From SMWD01 sp002729875 (GTDB lineage Bacteria; Pseudomonadota; Gammaproteobacteria; Steroidobacterales; GCA-2729495), in NCBI GenBank assembly GCA_036010905.1, contig DASCMH010000016.1, positions 1 to 64,000 of the forward strand: DNA of 64,000 bases, in the 5' to 3' direction. The notes beneath the pieces were generated by a model. The model ran no database searches. It saw only the letters and a list, made by a program, of their open reading frames with translations, and was not told the DNA's origin. Each line of letters begins with the position of its first letter. Position 1 is the stretch's first letter. A program made the position numbers and the translations under genes. This document shows, one piece after another, positions 52,502 through 60,018 of this stretch.

Positions 52502-53518
52502 TCAACGAGACCGCAACACCGGCAATATACGTTCGCCAATTACGCTTATTGCCGCGGCCTGATCTTCATGAAGTTTGAACGCAACTTCATCCAGACCCAT
52601 CTTGCAATATCTCAGTAGGGTGTCGATATGGCGGTCGATATCGTCATAATCTCCGGACATTGATAAATTGTCGACAAGCTTATCGACTATTTCATCGGGT
52701 ACGCCTTCTATGACATCGGTTTTCTGTTTATATGCGGTGAATATGTTTCCCCGGTTCTGGTCAACAATCCGGCATTCATCTTCATCGAGGAAGGTTTCCA
52801 GGAACCAGATATCCAGCATGCCGCGCAGCGCAAGGTAGCGTTTCGCTTCGCCGGACGACAATGCCTTGTCTTCTTTGACATGCCAGGCTACCAGGCAACT
52901 GACCTGAAGATCATCGCGACGCCTTCCATGTGACTCGAGGTTCTCTTCTATGAGCCGCAAACTCGACCCCAGGCGCTGCTCGGTGGTATCGCCTAACATG
53001 AGCCCGTCCGCTATCCCGGTTGCCATATGCGTCATCTGCTTTTTATTGGCGCCTATATATATGAACGGTGGCTCATCAGTTGCCCAACTCGGCCGATAAC
53101 CTCTTACCTGGTAGATATCCCCCTCGTAGTTCAGTGCTTCGTCAGGGTTAACCTGTTTCAGGATTTCGACACATTCACGGGTGCGGCCGACCATCCGCGA
53201 AAAATCCATACCCATCGTGGCGTTCACCCCGGTGGGTCCACCGGTCAGGATATTGGCCCGGCCGCCGCATAGTTCATTCAGGCTGGCCAGCGCTTTGGCA
53301 ATTTTGTATGGGTGCAGTTCGTAGGGAGTAACAACCAGCGGACCGAGCCGAATCTTGCTCGACGCGAGCGCCAGAGGACATAAATTGATGAAGGGATCAC
53401 GCGACGAAGGATAATTTGAGGTCCAGACGGCGTCAAAGCCATAGCTTTCCGCCAATAACCCCAGTTCACGAACTTCGTGAGATGATGAGTCAGGATCCAG
53501 GATCACATGAAAATTCAT
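52502..53518 (-). CDS. Luciferase-like flavin-dependent monooxygenase (copy 2)
   Basis: 338 aa from ATG 53518; a longer frame to 53755 overlaps the Rieske gene and has no family match. It has the same LLM features as the protein at 33329: FDAVWTSNYPSSRDPF, KIRLGPLVVTPYELHPYKIAKALASLNEL, ILTGGPTG, and DDIDRHIDTLLRYCKMGLDEVAFKLHED. It is a clear paralogue with the same C-terminal ERILPVL-type ending. It follows the Rieske gene in the same operon. Confidence 0.88.
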   Translation of the reverse strand: MNFHVILDPDSSSHEVRELGLLAESYGFDAVWTSNYPSSRDPFINLCPLALASSKIRLGPLVVTPYELHPYKIAKALASLNELCGGRANILTGGPTGVNATMGMDFSRMVGRTRECVEILKQVNPDEALNYEGDIYQVRGYRPSWATDEPPFIYIGANKKQMTHMATGIADGLMLGDTTEQRLGSSLRLIEENLESHGRRRDDLQVSCLVAWHVKEDKALSSGEAKRYLALRGMLDIWFLETFLDEDECRIVDQNRGNIFTAYKQKTDVIEGVPDEIVDKLVDNLSMSGDYDDIDRHIDTLLRYCKMGLDEVAFKLHEDQAAAISVIGERILPVLRSR

Positions 53519-53595
53519 TCTGTTATTACCTCTTGGTTTTAGTATAAATCTGCAAGAATTGCTGTCGGCAGGTAACCCTGAAAATAAAACGCAGC

Positions 53596-54747
53596 TCAGC
53601 CGGTGGCACTGTCGTTGCCGACCAGCGGCACCGCTTCCAGCGCCCAGTTTTTCTCCGTGCGCCGCGCCGGTGACGGAATGGCGAACACGGCATCCCCCTC
53701 CTGCTGCGCCCGGCGCACTTTGCGGGTATCTATACGCCAGCCCAGTTCGGTCCACTTTTGCAGCCAGCGGCGGTAACCAACGATGACGGAATCGGCGGCA
53801 ACGATTACCTCACGGATCGCCGCCGGCGGTGTTTTGGTCGGCTGCAGTGCCTCGACAATCTCGATGTCCTGACCGGCGATGACCCTGCAGCGATCCTCAA
53901 CCTGCTTGTCTGCAGCCGATTCCAGCACACAGTTGCGCATATTGACGAGGAAAACGCGGATATTCCGGTCATCGATCGGGCACTCGTACATGTACTGGTG
54001 CATCCAGTTATGCGTTGCCATGTGAATCTTGGTCAGCATTGCGGCCGGCCCGTAATGCCAGGTACCCGCCCGGACCTCTCCCTGGAAATTACCATCCTTG
54101 TCGGTACGCATCTTGCCGCGGGTCGGAGATTCCCTTGCCACGCGTTCATGACTCCGAAATGTCTGCATGAACCCGCAACCCCAGTCCTGCTGCTCGAGTT
54201 CTATGTCCGGCACGGCAAAATCTTCGCGCTTGCCATGGAAACCATGTGACGGATGCACAAACTCATTGTGTGCCGGATCCATGCCATTCTCGATGGATCG
54301 TTCGTAACTGCATGCCACGTCAAAAATGATGAGGTTGGCCCGCCAACCCTCTGTACCGTATTCCGGACACTCCATCAACGGCGGCCGCTCCGCCTCGGGC
54401 AGATCACCGAGGAAGGCGAAAATGATTCCGTACTTTTCCGCTACCGGGTAGGCATCAACCTTGGCACGCGCCGGTACTTTGGCGTTCGCACCCATGGATG
54501 GTATCTGCACGCACTGCCCGCTGCCATCGAACTGCCAGCCGTGATAAGGGCAGGCGACGTTACCATCGCGTATCCTGCCCTTGCCGAGCGCACCGCCCCG
54601 ATGTACGCAGGTATCGCTCAGGCAGCGCGCCTGCCCGTTGGCGTCGCGAAACAGGACGAACCGCTGGCCAAGTATCTGTACCCGGGCCGGCTGGTCAGCA
54701 CTGAGATCCTTACTGGCAATGGCCGGATACCAGAAATTGATATACAT
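53596..54747 (-). CDS. Rieske non-haem iron oxygenase (copy 2)
   Basis: 383 aa. Rieske ligands C47/H49 (CVH) and C66/H69 (CPYHGW); iron site in DPAHNEFVHPSHG. It shares with copy 1 the MYINFWY start, the DWGxGFM segment and the AIPSPARR end. It is the first gene of the leftward row Rieske-LLM-membrane protein-MFS and is divergent from marR, which probably controls it. Confidence 0.92.
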   Translation of the reverse strand: MYINFWYPAIASKDLSADQPARVQILGQRFVLFRDANGQARCLSDTCVHRGGALGKGRIRDGNVACPYHGWQFDGSGQCVQIPSMGANAKVPARAKVDAYPVAEKYGIIFAFLGDLPEAERPPLMECPEYGTEGWRANLIIFDVACSYERSIENGMDPAHNEFVHPSHGFHGKREDFAVPDIELEQQDWGCGFMQTFRSHERVARESPTRGKMRTDKDGNFQGEVRAGTWHYGPAAMLTKIHMATHNWMHQYMYECPIDDRNIRVFLVNMRNCVLESAADKQVEDRCRVIAGQDIEIVEALQPTKTPPAAIREVIVAADSVIVGYRRWLQKWTELGWRIDTRKVRRAQQEGDAVFAIPSPARRTEKNWALEAVPLVGNDSATG

Positions 54748-54793
54748 GTTGTTACTGCTCCGCTCAAGGCGATGATGATCATGCTATAATTGT

Positions 54794-54833
54794 CCGTATC
54801 CTGTCAAATATGACCGTATCCTGTCAAATATGA
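54794..54833 (+). repeat. Tandem 20-bp repeat at the marR start
   Basis: Two identical adjacent 20-bp units (54794-54813 and 54814-54833), each CCGTATCCTG-TCAAATATGA. The ATG of marR (54830) is inside the second unit, and the first unit carries a matching ATG in the same place. A TATAAT (54785-54790) lies directly upstream. The block could be a doubled MarR operator or a recent duplication that moved the start codon. Confidence 0.9.
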
Positions 54834-55288
54834 ATTTATCCCGTAAGACCACAGATACTGCCACCGACGCCATGGTCGAATTGATTGGTGAGAGCTTTCG
54901 GCTTCACAGCCGCCTGCAAACCACTGCCGACCAGATGGCTCGGGAGGTTGGCCTGACCGGCACCCGCTGGCAAGTCCTTAACGCAGTCGCTCAGGCAACG
55001 CGACCGGCAACAATTTCCGATATCGCACGCTGGATGGGTTTGGCTCGTCAAAGCGTGCAGCAGGTCGCCAATTCACTGGCCGAAGATAGCCTGATCGATT
55101 ACCAGCCCAACCCGAAACACCAGCGGGCATCTCTGGTCGTCGTGACCAGGAAAGCGGCGAAACTCCTTGAGCAACTGGATGAACAGCGGTATACCTGGGC
55201 AAACACGGTCGCTACTACGCTGCCCGCTGACGATATCAGGGTAGCAAGCGAGACCTTGCGCGCGGTACGCAAAGAACTATCAGACTGA
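54830..55288 (+). CDS. MarR-family transcriptional regulator
   Basis: 152 aa. Winged helix: LTGTRWQVLNAVAQATRPATISDIARWMGLARQSVQQVANSLAEDSLIDYQPNPKHQRASLVVVTRKA with the DxR-type wing (KHQRA) of MarR proteins. It likely represses the divergent Rieske/LLM/MFS unit and responds to its substrate. The start lies within a tandem repeat; an alternative in the first repeat copy (ATG at 54810) meets a stop after 7 codons. Confidence 0.92.
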   Translation: MNLSRKTTDTATDAMVELIGESFRLHSRLQTTADQMAREVGLTGTRWQVLNAVAQATRPATISDIARWMGLARQSVQQVANSLAEDSLIDYQPNPKHQRASLVVVTRKAAKLLEQLDEQRYTWANTVATTLPADDIRVASETLRAVRKELSD

Positions 55289-55389
55289 ACAAAACCAGTG
55301 GTTGCTATACACGACTGATAAGTAAAATCCGGTAAAATCCGCTTTGATTCCGCTTATCTAAACAAGCATAAACATAGCCGGAGAATGAC

Positions 55390-56304
55390 ATGAATGAAGA
55401 CAAAAAAAACAGGAAAACTGTTCTGGTGGTCGGCGCAACAGGCTACATCGGTAATGCTGTCGTTACGGAATCGGTACAGCAAGGTTACGATGTCATCGCG
55501 GTAACAAGATCCTTGAAATCCGACTGCCAGTTTTCTGGCGCAGAAGTTGTGCTGGCTGATGTAACTGATCCCGCTTCCATGGCAAAAGTGTTCCATAGAA
55601 AGATCGATATCGTCATATCATGCCTGGCCTGCCGATCAGGCCTGGCCAAGGACTTTGATGATATTGATTACAAGGCTACGCTTAATATCCTCAATGCCGC
55701 CAAAGAAAACGGAACAAATCAATTTATTCTCTTATCTGCAATCTGTGTGAGAAAGCCAGACCTGCCACTCCAGCTTGCCAAGCTGAAAATGGAAGACGAG
55801 TTAATGCGTGCCGGGATTGATTACACTATCGTAAGGCCGACAGCGTACTTTTGGGTTTTCGAAGCCCAAACCAGGATGATTGAGAACGGTAAACCGGGTT
55901 TTCTGATAGGCACAGGTGATCAGGCCAGCCACAACCCAATTGCCAAACAGGATTTGGCCGAATATATGGTCGGTAGTATCGACAATAGTGAGCGTATAAA
56001 CCGGCTCTTTATTATTGGCGGACCGGAGACTGCCGAGAATATCGTAACCTATAAAGATTCTCTGTTGATAGTCTTCGAATCAATCAGCAAAGAACCGAAG
56101 CTGATCAGCATCCCATGCTGGCTGTTCCGTGCTTTTATCCAGTTAACAAGATTTATTGGGCTTTTCTCGAGGAAGATCGGCGTTTTTTCTGAGTTCCTGA
56201 AAATCACCTATTACTATACGAATAACGATATGCGAGCCCCGGGTTATGGTTCTATAACAATCAGGCAACACCTGATGGATACAGTGAGAAAAGCACAAAC
56301 ATAG
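55390..56304 (+). CDS. BciA-like NAD(P)-binding reductase
   Basis: 304 aa. It begins with the Rossmann motif GATGYIG (15-21). It follows the divinyl chlorophyllide 8-vinyl reductase (BciA) pattern closely: DIVISCLACRSGLAKD, then DYKATLNILNAAKENG, FILLSAICVRKP..QLAKLKMEDEL, YTIVRPTAYF, and NPIAKQDLAEYM. Family members reduce a vinyl group of chlorophyllides using NADPH. No other chlorophyll gene is present, so the substrate may differ. The closest alternative is a generic NmrA/SDR-atypical enzyme. Confidence 0.72.
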   Translation: MNEDKKNRKTVLVVGATGYIGNAVVTESVQQGYDVIAVTRSLKSDCQFSGAEVVLADVTDPASMAKVFHRKIDIVISCLACRSGLAKDFDDIDYKATLNILNAAKENGTNQFILLSAICVRKPDLPLQLAKLKMEDELMRAGIDYTIVRPTAYFWVFEAQTRMIENGKPGFLIGTGDQASHNPIAKQDLAEYMVGSIDNSERINRLFIIGGPETAENIVTYKDSLLIVFESISKEPKLISIPCWLFRAFIQLTRFIGLFSRKIGVFSEFLKITYYYTNNDMRAPGYGSITIRQHLMDTVRKAQT

Positions 56305-56374
56305 AAACTTTAAATGACACTATCTTTCCGCGCGTACCTGGCGCGTTCGGCAACACCTTAAGAGATCCGCAGAA

Positions 56375-57667
56375 ATGACAGCAAAATATTCAATAACACG
56401 AATTTCGTTGTTGTTCACGCTAATGTCCCTCTGTGCCGGCTTTGACGGCGTCAAAGCAGCGGAAGTTTGTGCAGTGGGCCAGACACAGCTTTGCGGTTGT
56501 CCGGACAGCTCAACCGGTATCCAGAACTGTGCGGAAGACGGCACTGATTGGCAGGCATGCAGCTGCCTCTGGTATGACGCATGGTACGACGGGGAAACCA
56601 ATCTCTCCTGGCAAAATCCGCAAAAGGACGCCTATTCTGAGGACAACCAAGGCGTCACCTCATTCGACGCGATCAGGTATTGCGCAGAACTGGTTACCCG
56701 AGGCCACGATGACTGGCGGGCACCTACTATCGACGAGTTGCGCACGATTATCCGCGGCGCGCCCAGGTCCCGGGCCGGCGGCGCCTGCAAAGTCACTGCC
56801 GGCTCCAAGCTCGGCGGTGCATCGATGGTCGATATCATGGCCTGCGGCGGACAACTCAAACCTTTCCAATGCAAGGGCTCCGGCAACTGTTGCTGGAATG
56901 AAGCACTCACCGGAACGTGTAATACGGTGGACCCGGCCAGTACGACCCATTACCTGGAGTACTGGAGTTCGACCCCTGCCGTGGATGATCCGGATAACTG
57001 GATCGGGTTTGTATTCTTCGACACGGGAACGGTGGGTTTCAATCACTCGCTTTCCTTCGGTGAAGTACGCTGCGTGCGGGATGGCCCGGTTATAGAAACG
57101 GCTCAGATGGAAACCGACGGCAACGCCTGTGTGAGCGGAGAAACCCGACGCTGCACATGTGCCAACGACAAGCCCGGTGCACAGGCCTGCGGCACCGATG
57201 GCAGCGGCTTCACCGCGTGCCAGTGCACGGGCTTTACGCCGAGCCCCGGCCCGGTTGATGTTTGCGCCGGTGGCGACACGGTGAAAGTGACCGTTAATGT
57301 ACCGGAAAAATTAGAGAAGCAACCCTACATGCTGGCAACGTTTCTCTATAAAGAGGGTGAAGTGGATATGCGCCCCCCGGATGTGGGAATCGATGAGAAT
57401 GAAATCCGCTACCCTGCAATCGATGTGGACAAACCGATGACGATCACTCTCCCCGGATGCTCTTATTACCGGGATCGGCGCATGACCGGAGATTATTTCC
57501 TCAGCGTTTACCTGAAAATGGATGAAGGCAAGTTCCCGGGTCCACCGGGACTGAATGATATGAGCTGGAGCGGCGCCGGCAGCAATCCGATTACACTCAC
57601 CGGGGACGGCAGCAAACACTATGAGTTCGATGTAACGGTTGCGCCAATATTCAAGCGCAAGAAGTAG
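56375..57667 (+). CDS. Secreted Cys-rich DUF1566 protein
   Basis: 430 aa. A signal peptide ends near residue 29 (GVKAA). Two Cys-rich modules (about 32-64 and 250-282; CxxGxTxLCxC..C..C.C) surround a DUF1566/Lcl-type domain (LSWQNPQ..DDWRAPTIDELRTII, YWSSTP, FGEVRCVRDG). A beta-rich domain ends the protein (VKVTVNVPEKLEKQPYMLATFLY). It is probably a surface adhesin or binding protein stabilised by disulfides. The opposite strand is also partly open, but codon use favours this frame. Confidence 0.8.
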   Translation: MTAKYSITRISLLFTLMSLCAGFDGVKAAEVCAVGQTQLCGCPDSSTGIQNCAEDGTDWQACSCLWYDAWYDGETNLSWQNPQKDAYSEDNQGVTSFDAIRYCAELVTRGHDDWRAPTIDELRTIIRGAPRSRAGGACKVTAGSKLGGASMVDIMACGGQLKPFQCKGSGNCCWNEALTGTCNTVDPASTTHYLEYWSSTPAVDDPDNWIGFVFFDTGTVGFNHSLSFGEVRCVRDGPVIETAQMETDGNACVSGETRRCTCANDKPGAQACGTDGSGFTACQCTGFTPSPGPVDVCAGGDTVKVTVNVPEKLEKQPYMLATFLYKEGEVDMRPPDVGIDENEIRYPAIDVDKPMTITLPGCSYYRDRRMTGDYFLSVYLKMDEGKFPGPPGLNDMSWSGAGSNPITLTGDGSKHYEFDVTVAPIFKRKK

Positions 57668-57743
57668 TAGTCGCCGACATGGCCGGGAAACAGGAATGTC
57701 AGCTTCCCTGCCGGGCGCCACACCCGGACCCAGGTAAAGAAAA

Positions 57744-58817
57744 ATGACTGCAGACATGAACCGTCAATGGCGAGTAGCCCGCTACCCGAAACCGGAGGAA
57801 CTGATCGGCAAAGCGCATTTCGAATGGACGTCGGAGCCCATTGCGAAGCCTGCAGACGGGCAATTCCTGGTGCGCACGATCTGCCTGGCTCCGGTGCCGG
57901 CGCAACGCGGCTACCTCGAAAAGAGTCACCACTCGTTCCTTGAGAACCTCGCGATCGGCGAGGTCATGCGCGGACGCGGCGTCGGGCAAATCATCGCCTC
58001 CAGGCATCCGGATTACCCGGAAGGCTCGATCTTCGTTGGCTCACTGGGCTGGCAGGACTATTCACTCCAGCATCCGCGCGGTGCGGAATTCGTCTTCAGC
58101 ACGAAAAAGATCAAAAACCCCCTCAGGCCGCTGTCCATGGAACTGGGCATTCTCGGCCAGGCTGGCGCCACCGCCTACTTCGGGCTGCTCGAGACCGGCC
58201 AGATGAAGGCCGGCGACAACGTGCTCATATCGGGCGCCGCCGGCGGCGTCGGTTCGGCGGCCGGTCAGATCGCGCGCATCAAGGGCGCAAAACAGGTCGT
58301 CGGCATCACCGGCGCGGATGAAAAATGCCGCTGGCTAGGCGACGAACTCGGCTATGATGCGACGATCAATTACAAGACCGAAAATGTCGGCGAGCGCATC
58401 GCCGAACTGTTTCCGGACGGTATCGACGTATTTTTCGACAACGTCGGCGGCGACATCCTGAACGCTGCACTCGGCAACCTGGCCATGCATGCCCGCATCG
58501 CCATTTGCGGTTTCATTGCCACAGACTACTCGCCCGGCCCCCACCATGGCCCGATCAACTACCAATGCATGGTCTACAAACGCGCGCGCATGGAAGGCTT
58601 TGTGGTCTTCGATTACTGGGACCGTTATGCAGAAGCCGAACAGGATCTGTTGAACTGGCATAACGAGGGTCTGCTCAAGAATACCGAAGACGAAGACGAG
58701 GGTCTCGAGAATATGCCTGCGGCACTGGCCAGCCTGTTCACCGGCGGCAACATCGGCGTCAAGATCCTGCGGGTCAGCCCCGACCCCGACGTGCTGCCGC
58801 AGGAGAAGTTCAAATAA
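57744..58817 (+). CDS. NADP-dependent MDR oxidoreductase (CurA/leukotriene B4 dehydrogenase type)
   Basis: 357 aa. It has no zinc-binding Cys cluster. The cofactor loop is ISGAAGGVGSAAGQIA, followed by VGITGADEKCRWLGDELGYDATINYK and IDVFFDNVGGDILNAAL, typical of the 2-alkenal/prostaglandin-reductase-like MDR group. It reduces alpha,beta-unsaturated carbonyls with NADPH. It ends WHNEGLLKNTED..LENMPAAL. Confidence 0.92.
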   Translation: MTADMNRQWRVARYPKPEELIGKAHFEWTSEPIAKPADGQFLVRTICLAPVPAQRGYLEKSHHSFLENLAIGEVMRGRGVGQIIASRHPDYPEGSIFVGSLGWQDYSLQHPRGAEFVFSTKKIKNPLRPLSMELGILGQAGATAYFGLLETGQMKAGDNVLISGAAGGVGSAAGQIARIKGAKQVVGITGADEKCRWLGDELGYDATINYKTENVGERIAELFPDGIDVFFDNVGGDILNAALGNLAMHARIAICGFIATDYSPGPHHGPINYQCMVYKRARMEGFVVFDYWDRYAEAEQDLLNWHNEGLLKNTEDEDEGLENMPAALASLFTGGNIGVKILRVSPDPDVLPQEKFK

Positions 58818-58928
58818 ACTGTACAGGCTTCTGGTTGGCTTCCACTGACGGCCACAGGAAGTCATTCACTTGCTCCAGGGCGCGCAAAAAGCAACCCGCC
58901 GCCGTGGGGCGTGCGAGCCAAGTGCAAC

Positions 58929-59525
58929 CTAAACAGTTCGTCTGCCGCGCAGCCAGCCCAATCCACCCAGGGCTGAACCGAGCAACCAGACCGTAGCCGG
59001 AACCGGAATTGCGGCGACATCGCCGTCGCGCACTGCAAACGCATAGAAGCCGCTGGTCTTGGCATTGGCAAGTTGCTCACCTTCAATAAAATTGAAGTGC
59101 CATGCGACGTTGGGATTGGGCACGTAGACGGTACCGGACCAGTAGTAGGAGGACTGGACGTTGGTGAACGGGCTCATTGATAATGGCGTAATCCCATCGA
59201 CATTGTACAAATGGCTCATTTCGCTGCCTGTACAACCGGCGCCCGAACACGGATCGCTGCCGTCGCCGTTCAGCGCTGTGGGTAAACGCCAGTCGTCCCA
59301 GGTGACATCCCGCACCGAATCATAAAGACTCAGTGAAGCGGCCCAGGCAATCTGGTTATCCCAGGTATCCCAGCCATTGATGTTCGCATCCTGTGCCCAG
59401 GTAATGTCCAGCACATCGTCATAGATAAAACCACCACTACGGTCGATGAGCGCAGCATCGGCTGATGCCATGACAAAAAGCAGTAATGTCCCTGACAGGT
59501 ATTTCAATAAATTCCCCTTATGCAC
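58929..59525 (-). CDS. Exported DUF1566 protein with PEP-CTERM-like tail
   Basis: 198 aa. A signal peptide precedes a DUF1566-type domain (LIDRSGGFIYDDVLDITWAQDAN, WDDWRLPTAL). The C-terminal 24 residues (VPVPATVWLLGSALGGLGW then RGRR) are a PEP-CTERM-type sorting signal of the VPxPA variety, cut by an exosortase. This shows that the organism has an exosortase/PEP-CTERM system elsewhere. It is convergent with the MDR gene. Confidence 0.9.
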   Translation of the reverse strand: MHKGNLLKYLSGTLLLFVMASADAALIDRSGGFIYDDVLDITWAQDANINGWDTWDNQIAWAASLSLYDSVRDVTWDDWRLPTALNGDGSDPCSGAGCTGSEMSHLYNVDGITPLSMSPFTNVQSSYYWSGTVYVPNPNVAWHFNFIEGEQLANAKTSGFYAFAVRDGDVAAIPVPATVWLLGSALGGLGWLRGRRTV

Positions 59526-59720
59526 GGAGACACGTATCCGATAGTCGGGCTGTTATCGTTGTTTGTCTGCGACCGTACGAGGATTGCGTCATCGGATGAG
59601 CCGCTACTTATAATTATACGCCGACGCCCGGGCAGCGCCAAACTGCTGGATTATGTTAAACAGGTCTGACAGAACACGGCTTCGGGTCAGTCGCTTCCAG
59701 CCCACTGCGTGAGATTGCAG

Positions 59721-59798
59721 ATAATCAGGGGTCAGGCTAAAATTACTCTCTCTCTGTTTACTCCCTGTTCATCCGGTTTTTACTCTGACCCTGATTAT
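59721..59798. repeat. REP-like palindromic element, copy A
   Basis: The left arm ATAATCAGGGGTCAG and right arm CTGACCCTGATTAT are near-perfect inverted repeats enclosing about 50 bp of T/C-rich sequence. The right 26 bp (59773-59798) recur at 62514-62539 with one change. The GGGTCAG...CTGACCC ends recall repeats mobilised by REP-associated tyrosine transposases; no such transposase is in the window. Confidence 0.7.
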
Positions 59799-59883
59799 TT
59801 GATTATTTGACCGGGTCTCGTGGATCTCCTAAGCAGCCGGATCAGCTGATAATTTGCACACAAGTAGCGGGTTGGCATTAATT

Positions 59884-59928
59884 TTGCTACTCATTGACTT
59901 GCTACTCTGTGGCTTGCTATTGATTTTC
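59884..59928 (+). promoter_or_regulatory. Three 15-bp direct repeats (TTGCTAC/TT)
   Basis: TTGCTACT, TTGCTACT and TTGCTATT start at exact 15-bp intervals (59884, 59899, 59914). Three phased copies 90-135 bp before the carbamoyltransferase ATG suggest binding sites of one regulator, or a small tandem duplication. Confidence 0.5.
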
Positions 59929-60018
59929 AAGTCTGATCAGATTGTCCTCATTGCAACGGTCAACAAGCAGCAAACCGCACATCATGAATAAAGGAACTCC
60001 ACGAATCAGGATGAATCA

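Larger units (their letters stand above)
59526..60018. other. 493-bp gap with repeats
   Basis: No gene. It contains REP-like repeat A (59721-59798) and three tandem 15-bp units (59884-59928) before the carbamoyltransferase gene. Confidence 0.6.
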
